Shown: one piece after another, positions 26,501 through 35,442 of the stretch
Position numbering within the stretch: the first letter of the stretch is position 1
Layout of the letters: every line of letters begins with the position of its first letter
Assembly (NCBI GenBank): GCA_963835885.1
Contig: CAWIHF010000017.1
Coordinates: 558,001 to 622,000 of the forward strand
DNA: 64,000 nucleotides
Direction of reading: 5' to 3'
Origin: Roseiarcus sp963835885
GTDB lineage: Bacteria > Pseudomonadota > Alphaproteobacteria > Rhizobiales > Beijerinckiaceae
The notes under the pieces: generated by a model
Seen by the model: the letters and a program-made list of their open reading frames with translations, nothing else
Told to the model about the DNA's origin: nothing
Database searches by the model: none
Position numbers and translations under genes: made by a program

Positions 26501-26790
26501 TCGCGGAAGCCTCAAGCGGGAAGGCCGCGCTGTCGGTGCTCGACGGCGCGCCGAAGCTCGATCTTTTGCTGACCGACGTCGTAATGCCGGGCGACTACAA
26601 CGGACGGGAGCTCGCCGAGGAAGCGCTCAAGCGGCGCCCGGGCCTGCGCGTGCTGTACATGACGGGCTACAGCCGCGACGTCATCATGCGGCATGGCCGG
26701 CTCGATCCGGGCATCCATCTCCTCGGTAAGCCCTTCTCCATGGAGGAACTGGCGGCCAAGGTCCGCAGCCGGTTGGACGCGGCGCAGTGA
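23509..26790 (+). CDS. Multi-PAS hybrid sensor histidine kinase with receiver domain
   Basis: A soluble hybrid kinase of 1093 residues (1050 if the ATG at 23638 is used, which seems likelier because the first 43 residues resemble no domain). About five PAS domains lie at roughly 65-180, 195-305, 320-435, 443-560 and 590-700. A coiled-coil linker (LNETLERRVRERTAELAASE) precedes the last one. Then come the dimerisation helix with GGVAHDFNNMLT (phospho-acceptor His724), a HATPase domain (VNLALNARDAMPRGG; GTGLGLSQVYGFC) and a receiver with Asp1023 in LLLTDVVMPG. No membrane span and no output domain, so it senses a cytoplasmic signal and probably feeds a separate phosphotransfer protein. Intact. 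Confidence 0.9.
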   Translation: MPKKTTRSPLFGAFSFRTCRAVTLARLVHDVAVTWRFRRDGRRMRSKGPFDSAGQVAPAAAGAAAGAADLVVDEILDGLAEGFFALDSGWRFVAFNRAAEEIFDLRREDVIGRTIWQVSPTSVGTEFERRYRLVMTTREKQVFECYSTRRPDRYHEIRAFPLGDGIGVAFRDMTERQAMVETLRRRELELERVQRIGGVGGMWVDVRDNFVARRSPEYLQIYGLPPEAAIESHETWVQRLHPEDRSGAVERLFAAVSNGGREYKSEYRIVRPSDGAVRWIRAVGEIERDANGEATALVGAHIDITERKLAEREAVDSEERLRAIADALPVLISYVDSDQVFRFVNKTYELWFDRPRSEIVGRRVAEVMTPEMYQARRANLERALAGEEISYEAEFPRSNGPTFTEVTHVPHRDASGRVLGVYVVVADVTQRKLSERAIAESEARFRAIANSAPVPMWVTGPDGQREFVNQAYIDFFANSYEEALNFDWRDALHPDDLPRILREEPRVRTAGKPVTVEARFRRGDGQWRWLRADSQPRWSHAGEHVGFIGVAHDVTDAKRAQEELTRLNETLERRVRERTAELAASEALVRTFFQHSPECHAVLVEDGASFRFQEVNPATLRLYGMTRAEVVGRTTEEALGPANGAEVNRLLAAALHNNGPHRYERTQDSRIIEGVATPVPSRDGKARRIVVSARDVSERRRLEEQLRQAQKMEALGQLTGGVAHDFNNMLTLMLGGLDTIDRQLVHIPPAPAKARIERAKDMALQGVQRARALTGRLLAFSRRQALAPQAVDANALVGGISDLLRRTLGEPISLKTILADGIWNAYVDPNQLESALVNLALNARDAMPRGGRLIIETANRRLGPNDVAPFVERVEPGEYVTIAVMDTGAGMDAQTLARAFDPFFTTKDVGKGTGLGLSQVYGFCRQSGGHVQIESELGRGTTVRMFLPRQAALASGLAERNRAEFDRPGGRESILLVEDDDGVRAYAMEALRELGYRVAEASSGKAALSVLDGAPKLDLLLTDVVMPGDYNGRELAEEALKRRPGLRVLYMTGYSRDVIMRHGRLDPGIHLLGKPFSMEELAAKVRSRLDAAQ

Positions 26791-26854
26791 TGCTGGCGTT
26801 CGACGGAGCGGATCAGTCCCCCGTCGTCCCGAACCGGCTCGGCGCCGGGCGCGT

Positions 26855-27007
26855 TCAGCGCAGGCGGACGGGCTCAGTCGTCAAAACCGTGTCCATGACA
26901 TCGGCGATGATGTCCTGCGCATGGTCGAGTTCAGCGCCATTGAGAAAGCTGGTGTAGCCGGAAATATCGGCGATCACGAAGCAGGCCGGCTCGGGCTTCG
27001 GAAGCAT
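26855..27007 (-). pseudogene. Truncated DUF2652-like (cyclase-related) gene fragment
   Basis: The ATG at 27007 has GGGGAGGG upstream. It begins MLPKPEPACFVIADISGYTS and FLNGAELDHAQDIIADVMDT, matching the N-terminus of DUF2652 proteins, which have a class III cyclase-like fold. After about 45 residues the frame diverges and stops at 26855, directly behind the kinase gene, where the family would continue for more than 100 further residues. A broken gene left at a rearrangement point. Confidence 0.6.
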
Positions 27008-27129
27008 TGGGCGTCCCTCCCCAGAATCTGGGTGTGACACGTTCTCCGGCTGCAGGGAAGTGGATCGCATTTGCGTGGTTGCCGGTGTCCGTGGCTTACT
27101 GGGCCGGCTCACCTCGAGAAGGCGCGCTC

Positions 27130-28632
27130 ATGACAGGATCTCAGCCGAGCCGACAAAGCATCCCGCCCGCGTGCGACATCCTGGAAATGGACGCTGTGTC
27201 GCTGTCGCGCGCTATCCGCGCCCGGGAGCTCTCGTCGCTCGAATTGATGACAGCGGCGCTCGATCGGATCGAGGCGCTCAATCCCGCTTTCAACGCCATC
27301 GTCGCGTTGCGCGATCGCGAGCAGTTGCTCGCCGAAGCGCGCGAGAAGGACGATCAGGCCGCAGCCGGGCGAATACTTGGGCCGTTGCATGGGTTCCCGA
27401 TCGCCGTGAAAGACCTCTCGGCGGTCAAGGGGCTGCCGATGACGATGGGGTCTCCGGTCCTGAAGGATTTTGTCGCCGACGCGGATTCCACTTTTGTCGA
27501 ACGGTTGCGCGCAGCCGGAGCCTTGTTCATCGGCAAGACGAACACGCCGGAATTCGGGCTTGGCTCGCAGACCTATAATCCTGTCCACGGCGCGACGGGC
27601 AACGCCTACGATGCGACCCTGACGGCGGGCGGCAGCAGCGGCGGCGCAGCGGTCGCGCTCGCCTTGCGCATGCTGCCGCTGGCCGACGGTTCCGACTATG
27701 GGGGAAGCCTGCGCAACCCGGCCGGCTGGAACAACGTCTACGGATTCCGGCCAAGCTTTGGCCGCGTGCCCGGCGATGGGCGCGACGCATGGCTGCCCTC
27801 GATGGGAGTTGCGGGGCCGATGGCCCGCATTCCAGCCGATCTGGCGCTGCTGTTGTCCGTCATGGCCGGCTACGATGAGCGCGAGCCGCTGTCGATCCTC
27901 GGCGACGGCGCAATATTCGCCGGCGCGTTGGACAGCGATCTTCGGGGCAAGCGCATCGCCTGGCTCGGCGATTACGGCGGCGCCCTGCCCTGCGAGACAG
28001 GCATTCTGGAGCTGTGCGAACGGGCGCTAAAAACTTTCGAATCGCTCGGTTGCCTGGTCGAACCGGCGCGGCCCGATATGGCGCTCGAGGACGTCTGGCG
28101 CGCCTGGGTCACCCTTCGCCATTGGCAGGTCGGAACAAACCTGCTTCCCTTCTACAGCGCTCCTCGCATGCGCGCCTTGATGAAACCGGAGGCGATCTGG
28201 GAGGTCGAGCGAGGCCTCGCGCTCTCGGCCTTCGACGTCAGCGCCGCCTCCGCCGTGCGCACCCGATGGCATCAGACGCTGCTCGGATTTTTCCAGCGCT
28301 ACGATTTCTTCGTCCTGCCCACCGCCCAACTCTTCCCGTTCGCGCTCGAGACCCCATGGCCGCGAGAGGTCGCGGGACGGCGCATGGAGAGCTATCACGA
28401 ATGGATGAAATGCGTCGTTCCCGCCACCATGTCCGGCGGTCCGGCGCTCGCTGCGCCCGCCGGTTTCAACAACCAGGGTCTGCCGATCGGCATTCAGATC
28501 GTCGGCCGCAATCGGGCCGAACTCGATTGCCTTCGCTTGGCCTATGCCTACGACAAGGAAACGTCCTGGACGCGGCGCCGTCCGCCGTCCGACATCGAAC
28601 CGGCCGAGCGACGCCCGAATGTTCCCGCCTGA
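27130..28632 (+). CDS. Amidase (amidase signature family)
   Basis: Hydrolyses an unidentified amide in the cytoplasm. 500 residues, normal for the family. The Ser-cisSer-Lys triad is visible: Lys in FPIAVKDLS, cis-Ser in TAGGSSGGAAVALALR and the nucleophile in GSDYGGSLRNPAGW. FIGKTNTPEFGLGSQT and GPMARIPADLALLL are also typical. I use the ATG at 27130; the reading is open further upstream but overlaps the cyclase fragment's promoter side. It overlaps pncC by 14 bases, so the two genes are probably co-transcribed. GatA is unlikely because no gatB/gatC is present. Confidence 0.88.
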   Translation: MTGSQPSRQSIPPACDILEMDAVSLSRAIRARELSSLELMTAALDRIEALNPAFNAIVALRDREQLLAEAREKDDQAAAGRILGPLHGFPIAVKDLSAVKGLPMTMGSPVLKDFVADADSTFVERLRAAGALFIGKTNTPEFGLGSQTYNPVHGATGNAYDATLTAGGSSGGAAVALALRMLPLADGSDYGGSLRNPAGWNNVYGFRPSFGRVPGDGRDAWLPSMGVAGPMARIPADLALLLSVMAGYDEREPLSILGDGAIFAGALDSDLRGKRIAWLGDYGGALPCETGILELCERALKTFESLGCLVEPARPDMALEDVWRAWVTLRHWQVGTNLLPFYSAPRMRALMKPEAIWEVERGLALSAFDVSAASAVRTRWHQTLLGFFQRYDFFVLPTAQLFPFALETPWPREVAGRRMESYHEWMKCVVPATMSGGPALAAPAGFNNQGLPIGIQIVGRNRAELDCLRLAYAYDKETSWTRRRPPSDIEPAERRPNVPA

Positions 28633-29113
28633 CCTGACCGTCCGGGCCGCAGTCCTGCTCGACCGCTGCCGCGCCGCCGGCCTCAAGATCGCGACCGCAG
28701 AATCCTGCACCGGCGGGCTTGTCGCCGGGCTTCTGACGGAAATTCCCGGCTCGTCCGCCGTCGTCGAGCGCGGCTTCGTCGTCTATTCGAACGAGGCCAA
28801 GCAGGATCTGCTCGCCGTGCCGATCGCCGTGCTGGCGGAGCACGGCGCGGTCAGCGAGGCGACCGCCCGCGCCATGGCGGAGGGGGCGCTCCAGGCCTCG
28901 CGCGCCGACCTCGCCGTCAGCGTGACCGGCGTCGCCGGTCCCGACGGCGGCACGCCGGCGAAGGCGGTCGGCCTCGTCTGGTTCGCCTGCGCCCGACGGG
29001 ACGCGGCGACGGCGGCGCACGAAGAGCGGTTCGGCGCGATCGGCCGCGCCAATGTGCGTCTTGCCTCGGTGCGCGTCGCGCTGCAGATGCTGGAGGCGGC
29101 GGCCGCCCTTTAG
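28619..29113 (+). CDS. pncC: CinA C-terminal domain protein, NMN amidohydrolase-like
   Basis: 164 residues corresponding to the stand-alone CinA C-terminal domain, which deamidates nicotinamide mononucleotide in NAD recycling. Motifs are TAESCTGGLVAGLLTEIPGS near residue 23 and AVSVTGVAGPDGGTPAKAVG near 100. The start ATG 28619 lies inside the end of the amidase gene. Its stop overlaps the stop of the convergent ratA-type gene by four bases. Confidence 0.88.
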   Translation: MFPPDLTVRAAVLLDRCRAAGLKIATAESCTGGLVAGLLTEIPGSSAVVERGFVVYSNEAKQDLLAVPIAVLAEHGAVSEATARAMAEGALQASRADLAVSVTGVAGPDGGTPAKAVGLVWFACARRDAATAAHEERFGAIGRANVRLASVRVALQMLEAAAAL

Positions 29114-29583
29114 GGGACGTCAGGGCGCCCGGCCGGGTAGATCGCGTCGGCGCGCTCCTCGAAGGCCTGGGCGAATTTGCGGAAGGCGGCGTCGAACATC
29201 GAGCCCATCAGCGCGCCGAGCGTCCGGCTGCGAAACTCATATTCGATGAAGAATGTCACGAGCGAGCGAGCGCCGTCGGGCTCGTCGCGGAACGTCCAGA
29301 TATTCTCCATGTGGCTGAACGGCCCGTCGATATATTCGACGACGACCCTCAGGCGCGGCTTGTCGAGAACAACCCGGCTCGTGAACCGCTCGCGGATCAT
29401 CTTGTAACCGACCGACATATCGGCGATCAGCGTCTCGCGTTCGTGCCCGTCCTGCCTACGGTTTCGCACGCGCAAACTCGTGCACAGCGGCACGAATTCG
29501 GGATAGCGCTCGACGTCGGCCACGAGGTCGAACATCCTGTCGGCTTCGTGGCGCACCCGGCGCTCGCTGCGAAAAGACGGCAC
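29110..29583 (-). CDS. RatA/Coq10-family START-like protein
   Basis: 157 residues of the polyketide-cyclase/START fold. RHEADRMFDLVADVERYPEF VPLC-type N-terminus, ETLIADMSVGYKMIRERFTS and VTFFIEYEFRSRTLGALMGS are classic for the ubiquinone-binding Coq10/RatA family. Bacterial members are annotated both as a ribosome-associated toxin (RatA) and as a ubiquinone chaperone; in alphaproteobacteria the quinone role is more plausible, by inference. Monocistronic. Confidence 0.88.
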   Translation of the reverse strand: MPSFRSERRVRHEADRMFDLVADVERYPEFVPLCTSLRVRNRRQDGHERETLIADMSVGYKMIRERFTSRVVLDKPRLRVVVEYIDGPFSHMENIWTFRDEPDGARSLVTFFIEYEFRSRTLGALMGSMFDAAFRKFAQAFEERADAIYPAGRPDVP

Positions 29584-29619
29584 GCCTGGCGCCTCCGACG
29601 GCCGCCTTGCCGAGTGAGG

Positions 29620-30015
29620 CTAAGGCTTTTGCTCCGGCGCGGCGGGAGCGGGCGCGGCCGGCGTCGCCGGCGCGTTCGACTGGCCCTGAAGCTGCTTCAG
29701 CTGATCGAGAATGTTGCCAGGGCTGATCGGCTGGGGCGCGGTCTGGCCGACCGGCGCCTCCGGACCCTTGGTCAAGATCGAATGCGGCCCCCGGCTCCAG
29801 CCGGCGATGATCGACATCAAGAGCGAAGTGACGAAGAATAGCGTCGCCAGAATCGCGGTGGCGCGCGACAGTGCGTTCGCCTGTCCGCGGCCGGTCATGA
29901 AACTACCGGTTCCTCCGCCCGACCCGAGCACACCGCCTTCGGACCGCTGCAGGAGCACGACCACAACCAGGGCGATAACGATCAGAATATGGATGACGAT
30001 GAGGACCGATTGCAT
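29620..30015 (-). CDS. secG: Preprotein translocase subunit SecG
   Basis: Two-helix accessory subunit of the SecYEG channel. 131 residues: helix 1 VLIVIHILIVIALVVVVLLQ, the conserved RSEGGVLGSGGGTGSFMTGR loop, helix 2 ATAILATLFFVTSLLMSII, then a long Pro/Ala/Gln-rich cytoplasmic tail common in this order. It follows tpiA on the same strand, the usual alphaproteobacterial arrangement. Confidence 0.94.
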   Translation of the reverse strand: MQSVLIVIHILIVIALVVVVLLQRSEGGVLGSGGGTGSFMTGRGQANALSRATAILATLFFVTSLLMSIIAGWSRGPHSILTKGPEAPVGQTAPQPISPGNILDQLKQLQGQSNAPATPAAPAPAAPEQKP

Positions 30016-30127
30016 GAAAAGGGCTCGAGGAGGAAAACGTCCCGGCCGTCAGGGCCGGCGTCCTTAAGATGGCGCGCTCCTATCACGGCGCAAGAGGCGC
30101 GTCCATCGTGTGGGATCGTTGAAAACA

Positions 30128-30886
30128 CTATACGTAGGCTGCGGCGATCGCCAGAAAATCCGCCGCCTTCAGGCTCGCCCCGCCAACCAACGCGCCGTCA
30201 ACATTGTCGAGCCCGAGCAGCTCGCGGGCGTTCGCAGGTTTCACCGAGCCGCCGTAGAGAATGCGGATCTTTGCGCCCGCGGTCCCATAGATTTCGCCGA
30301 GCAGGCCTCTGATCGCCTTGTGCATTTCAGCGACGTCAGCCGAGGTCGGGGTGAGGCCGGTGCCGATCGCCCAGACCGGCTCGTAGGCGACGACCACCGT
30401 CGCCGGCCCGCCCGCCGGGGGCATCGAGCCCAGGAGCTGACGCGTGACGACGGCGATCGCATCGCCCGCCTCGCGCTCGTTGCGCGTCTCGCCGACGCAG
30501 ACGATCGCGGTCAGACCCGCCTTCAGCGCCGCCTCCGCCTTGGCCCGCACCAGCGCGTCGGTCTCGTGGTGCAACGTGCGCCGTTCCGAATGGCCGACGA
30601 TCACATGCGAGGCGCCCGCGTCCTTCAGCATCGGCGCGGAAATGTCGCCGGTGAAAGCGCCGCTCGTCTCGGCATGGCAATCCTGGGCACCGAGCGCGAG
30701 CTTGCCGCCCTTGAGCTTCCAGGCGGCCTGGGCGAGAAGAGTCGCCGGCGGGCAGACCGCGAGCTCCGCCGGCCCGGCCTCGCCGGCGTCGGCGGCGCGG
30801 CGCATTGCCTCGATCTCGATGAGCGACGCCGAAAGGCCGTTCATCTTCCAGTTGCCGGCCACGAACGGCCGCACGTCAGGGGTCAT
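30128..30886 (-). CDS. tpiA: Triose-phosphate isomerase
   Basis: Interconverts dihydroxyacetone phosphate and glyceraldehyde-3-phosphate. About 252 residues. FVAGNWKMNG carries the catalytic Lys, VIVGHSERR the electrophile His, VVAYEPVWAIGTG the catalytic Glu, and ILYGGSVKPANA and DGALVGGASL the phosphate site. I start at the MTPDVRPF ATG near 30886; a longer TTG start to 30946 adds an unlikely extension. Divergent from ppiD across about 120 bases. Confidence 0.95.
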   Translation of the reverse strand: MTPDVRPFVAGNWKMNGLSASLIEIEAMRRAADAGEAGPAELAVCPPATLLAQAAWKLKGGKLALGAQDCHAETSGAFTGDISAPMLKDAGASHVIVGHSERRTLHHETDALVRAKAEAALKAGLTAIVCVGETRNEREAGDAIAVVTRQLLGSMPPAGGPATVVVAYEPVWAIGTGLTPTSADVAEMHKAIRGLLGEIYGTAGAKIRILYGGSVKPANARELLGLDNVDGALVGGASLKAADFLAIAAAYV

Positions 30887-31010
30887 AACCAAGGCCTCCG
30901 AGATTTGGGTCGGGCGGTTGTTATCATCGCTGCAAAGCCTATGCAAAGGCTCGGACCGGGGCTAGAAGGCGCGCTCCAAGCGGCTTGAGACGGAGAGGCG
31001 AAGGAACCGA

Positions 31011-32914
31011 ATGCTCGAATCGATGCGTAACGCGTCCCAGGGGATCATTGGCAAGGCGATCATGACGGTCGTCATGGGGCTTATCATCGTCAGCTTCGTC
31101 ATCTGGGGCGTCGGCGACATGCTGCGTGGCTTCACCGCCTCGACGGTCGCCACGGTCGGCGGGGCGAAAATCTCCGCCCAGGAGTATCACGAAGCTTACC
31201 AGCGGACGCTCGAGCAGTATCAGCGCCGGATGCGCCAGCCGATCACCAACGAGCAGGCGCATGCGTTCGGCCTCGACCAGCAGGTCCTGCAAAGGATGGT
31301 CAGCGAGGCGGCGCTCGACGTGGAGGCGCGAAAGCTCGGCCTCAATATTTCCGAAGACGCGGCTGCGCAGCCTGATCACCTCCGACCCCGCTTTCCAGGA
31401 CAAGTCCGGCGCCTTCGATCCGCAGCGCTTCATCAGCGTCCTGCGCGACAACGAACTGAGCGAGCGGAGCTATGTCTCCGATCTGCGCAATTCGACGGTG
31501 AGGCAATTCATCTTCGCCGCACTGACGACAGGTCTCGTCGCGCCGAAGGCCGAGACGAAGGTGGAGGCCGACTACCAAGGACAGACGCGTTCGGTCGACT
31601 ATTTCGTCCTCCCGGCCGCCGCCGCCGGCGACATTCCCGCGCCTTCCGAGGACACGCTCAAGGCCTACTACAACGACCGCAAGTCGAGCTACCGGGCGCC
31701 GGAATACCGGTCGATGGACGTGGTCGCGCTCGAGCCGCAGACGCTCGCCAATCCGGCCGACGTGAGCGATGCGGACGCGGAAGCCGCCTACGCCAAAGTC
31801 GCCGGCAAGGACCCGCGCTTCGGTTCGCCGGAAAAGCGCGACCTGCAGCAGATCCTGTTCCCGAATCAGGCCGAAGCGGAGGCCGCGCGAGGCCAAGATC
31901 AAGGCCGGAGCGAGCTTCGACGACATCGTCAAAGAGCGCGACCTCAAGCCCAAGGATGCCGACCTCGGCGAGACGACGAAGGACGAGATGATCGACAAGG
32001 CGGAGGCCGACGCGGTGTTCGCCCTGCCGCAGGGAGGGGTCAGCCGCGTCCTGACGACCCAGTTCGGGCCGGTCATCGTGCGCGTCAAGAGCATCACGCC
32101 CTCGACGATCAAGCCCTTCGCGGCGGTCGGCCGAGGAGATCAAGCGGCAGGTCTCCGCCTCGCGCGCTCGGGCGACAAGATTCAGGCGATCCACGACAAG
32201 ATCGAGGACGCGCGCGTTTCCGGCAAGTCGCTCGCCGAAGCCGCCAAAGAGCTTCGGCCTGACCACGCAAACCGTCGCCGCGGTCGACGCGCAGGGCAAG
32301 GACCCGAGCGGCAAGCCGGTCAACCTGCCCGACAAGGCCGACCTGTTGCGCGCCGCCTTCGCCTCCGACGTCGGGCTCGACGAAGCGCCGCTGCAGACGG
32401 CGGACAACGGCTACGTCTGGTTCGCCGTGACCAAGATCGACCCGTCGCATGACCGCAAGCTTCGAGGAGGCGAGGCCGCAAGTCGAGGCGCAGTGGCGCG
32501 CCGAGCAGATCGACAAGGCGCTCGCGGCCAAGTCGGACGATCTCGTCAAGCAGATCCGCTCCGGAGCCAGCGTCGCGGATGTGGCGAAGAGCATCGGCGC
32601 CGAGGCCGAAGTCTGCCGCCGACATCCATCGCGACGAGAAGACGGGCTTGCCGGAATCGGTCGTGGCGGCGATCTTCCGGGAGCCCGCCGACGGCTCCGG
32701 CTCGGCGGCGACGCCAGACGGACGGACCGTGTTCAAGATCACGGCCGACAAGACGCCGCCGGTCGACTTCGCCGACCTGCGGGTCAAGGCGATGGCCGAA
32801 AAACTGGACGGCGCAACGCGCGACAGCCTGGTCGACCAGTATATCGCCGCATTGCGCCGCTCGCTCGGCGTCACCGTGCACGAGAACGTCCTTCAGTCGG
32901 CCGAGGGCAGCTGA
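31011..32914 (+). CDS. ppiD: PpiD/SurA-type periplasmic peptidyl-prolyl isomerase, seven frameshifts
   Basis: Inner-membrane-anchored folding factor for exported proteins. The start (MLESMRNASQGIIGKAIMTV and VMGLIIVSFVIWGVGDML) is the usual short cytoplasmic tail plus one span, followed by a SurA-like N-domain (SAQEYHEAYQRTLEQYQRRM). Reading the whole gene needs seven +1 shifts, near 31371, 31888, 32131, 32169, 32255, 32463 and 32620. The pieces between them are clearly one protein: FQDKSGAFDPQRFISVLRDN, parvulin-like KDPRFGSPEKRDLQQILFPN, ADLGETTKDEMIDKAEAD and the C-terminal SLVDQYIAALRRSLGVTVHE. No in-frame stops occur inside the pieces. Total about 630 residues, normal for the family. Confidence 0.82.
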
Positions 32915-32928
32915 CCCGATGACCGCTG

Positions 32929-34445
32929 ATGCCCGACTTCGAGGCCTTCGCGCGCGCCTACGAGGCCGGCGGCGCCACGGTCGCGGTGACGACGCTGGTG
33001 GCCGATCTGGAGACGCCGGTCTCAGCCTATCTCAAGCTCGCCCGCAGCCATGCCGGCAACATGTTTCTCCTCGAGTCGGTCGAGGGCGGCGCCCAGCGCG
33101 GGCGCTATTCGATGATCGGGCTCGACCCGGACCTCGTCTTCCGCACGACCGGCGAGCGCGCCGAGATCAACCGGCGGGCGCTGCCACGATTCTGACGCCT
33201 TCGTGCCCTGCCCTGGCGATCCTCTCGAGGCGCTGCGGGCGCTGCTCGCCGAATCGCGCATCAAGCTGCCGCAGGGCTTGCCGCCGATGTCGGCGGGCGT
33301 GTTCGGCTATCTCGGTTACGACATGGTGCGGCGGATGGAGCGCCTGCCGCCGGCCAAGCCCGACCCGATCGGCGTGCCGGAGGCGCTGCTGATCCGCCCG
33401 ACCGTCATGGTCGTGTTCGACGCCGCGCGCGACGAAATGGCGATCGTGACGCCGGTGCGCCCCGCCGCCGGGCGTCTCGGCCAAGGCCGCGCATGAAAGC
33501 GCATTGGCGCGGCTCGACGAGGTCGTCGCCGCCCTGGAGGCGCCGCTCGACCATGCCGCGGGCGCCGAGGCCGACCCGATGCTCAAGGCGGGCGAGCCGC
33601 TCTCCAACACGACCGAGCTCGAATACCGGGCCATGGTCGCCAAGGCGAAGGACTACATCGCCGCGGGCGATGCGTTCCAGATCGTCCTGTCGCAGCGCTT
33701 CACCAGCCGCTTCGACCTGCCGGCCTTTTCGCTCTATCGGGCGCTCAGGCGGGTCAATCCCTCGCCCTATCTCTGCTATCTCGATTTCGGCGGCTTCCAG
33801 ATCGTCGTATCGAGTCCGGAAATTTTGGTCAGGGTGCGCGACGGCAAGGTAGTGATCCGGCCGATCGCCGGCACGCGGCCGCGCGGCAAGACGCCCGGCG
33901 AGGACGAGGCGCTGGCGGCCGAACTGCTCGCCGACCCCAAGGAGCGGGCCGAGCACCTGATGCTGCTCGACCTCGGCCGCAACGACGTCGGCCGCGTGGC
34001 AAAAATCGGCACGGTCAAGGTGACCGACAGCTTCTTCATCGAACGCTACAGCCACGTCATGCACATCGTCTCGAACGTCGAGGGCGAATTGCGCGACGAC
34101 GTCGATGCGGTCGCGGCGCTGGCGGCGGGCTTCCCGGCCGGCACCGTCTCGGGCGCGCCGAAGGTAAGGGCGATGGAGATCATCGACGAGCTCGAGAAGG
34201 ACAAGCGCGGCATCTACGCCGGCTGCATCGGCTATTTCGGCGCCGGCGGCGAGATGGACACCTGCATCGTGCTGCGCGCTTCGGTGGTCAAGGACGGCCT
34301 GATGCATGTGCAGGCCGGGGCCGGGATCGTCTACGACTCCTCGCCCGCCGCCGAGCAGGCCGAATGCGTCAACAAGGCGCGCGCGCTGTTTCGGGCCGCC
34401 GAGGAGGCGGTGCGTTTCGCCGCGCAGGGCAAGCGCGGGCAGTAG
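32929..34445 (+). CDS. trpE: Anthranilate synthase component I, two frameshifts
   Basis: Makes anthranilate from chorismate, the first committed step to tryptophan. The N-terminal part has LLESVEGGAQRGRYSMIGLD, where tryptophan feedback binding is expected. +1 shifts near 33187 and 33473 must be corrected; they join FEAFARAYEAGG..., LPQGLPPMSAGVFGYLGYDM and the chorismate-binding domain (IRPIAGTRPRGKTPGEDEAL, HLMLLDLGRNDVGRVAKIG, FPAGTVSGAPKVRAMEIIDE). The final length of about 504 residues is normal. It starts 14 bases after ppiD, so the two are likely one operon. trpG is not adjacent. Confidence 0.9.
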
Positions 34446-35442
34446 GTCTGAAACAACTGAACTTTTTCAATAGTTTGCATCACCATTCCAAGCCGGGATT
34501 CCGATCTTCCGTTCGCCTGCGGAGAAACCACGCGGCGCGTCGAACAACCTTCTGCATCGCTGCCTGCTGGTCAGGCCGATCGCCCATCGGCCCGATGCAC
34601 GCCTCCTCATGCAGCCTTCGCTCCGGCGGACCCGGTGCGCCGAAAACTCCGTCGCGAGACGCAGCGCGGGGCGGCTCGAGGAGCGGCGAGTTCCCGTGCC
34701 TGCCTGGTCTTCGATCGACGGCTTCGGTAAAGGCGAGTCCATTGTCCTTCCAAAACACGCTACCGACGGGCAACCCAAGCGCATTCGAAGGGCGATCGCG
34801 TGCAACGGAGACCCGAAAGGCCTTTCCTTTTGCTTCCTTTTGCTTCCTTTTATTTCCTTTAGTGGCGCCGAAGCGAGGTTTATCAATGCATTACGGGGCG
34901 CGAGAGCGACAAAAAGAAATTCTTTCCCGCTTCCTCCGGACGAAGGCGCGTCTTTTTTCCAGAATCCAGAAGGCGAGCGCCCGGCCTCGCCGTGCTGAAA
35001 ACCTGCACGCCGCTTTTTCGCCGCGGGCGCCGACCCTGTGCTCCATCCCTGTTTCCATGCCTGCCTCGCAACGCGCGCCCTCGGCTATGGGGGCGTCGAA
35101 CTCGGAACATAGCATGAACATAGACGGCCGGGAAGACAATGTTTGGATCGTTTGCGCGCTGACAACTGACTCTGGCGCCGGCGCGAAAATCGCGTCGAGT
35201 TTGCGAGCCATCATCCTTGATCTGCAATACGACCCGGGAACCTGGCACAGATACCAGACGGGAACCGTCCTATTTCGACCGGGGCGCCCCTTCGGAGAAT
35301 GGGCGCCTATATTTGTCGAAGGTCGGCGTTGCGCGGCGAGCGGACTTTGCACCCGATTTGTCCACCTGAGGAAAATCGACATTATGTACAGTGTCGATGA
35401 CACACTAACCAAGACTTTCGATTGCACCGGGGCAGGCCATCA
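34446..35442. other. About 1 kb without a recognisable gene
   Basis: No reading frame here resembles a protein I know. It contains a run of four 10-base units ending in TTCCTTT (34821-34860, with TGCTTCCTTT twice), which makes a pyrimidine-rich tract. It also holds the promoter-like region of the following helicase gene. Composition drops somewhat toward AT, suggesting the left flank of an inserted gene. Confidence 0.5.
35358..35403 (+). promoter_or_regulatory. Possible promoter and operator of the helicase-nuclease gene
   Basis: TTGTCC (35358) and TTATGT (35382), 18 bases apart, form a weak -35/-10 pair. Immediately downstream is a palindrome, GTGTC-GAT-GACAC (35391-35403), 40 bases before the start codon. 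A palindrome at the transcript start would suit a repressor site. Confidence 0.33.

Noticed and set aside
34446..35442. A gene in the spacer before the helicase
   Set aside because: All open frames are low-complexity, with no match to a family I know and no ribosome site.
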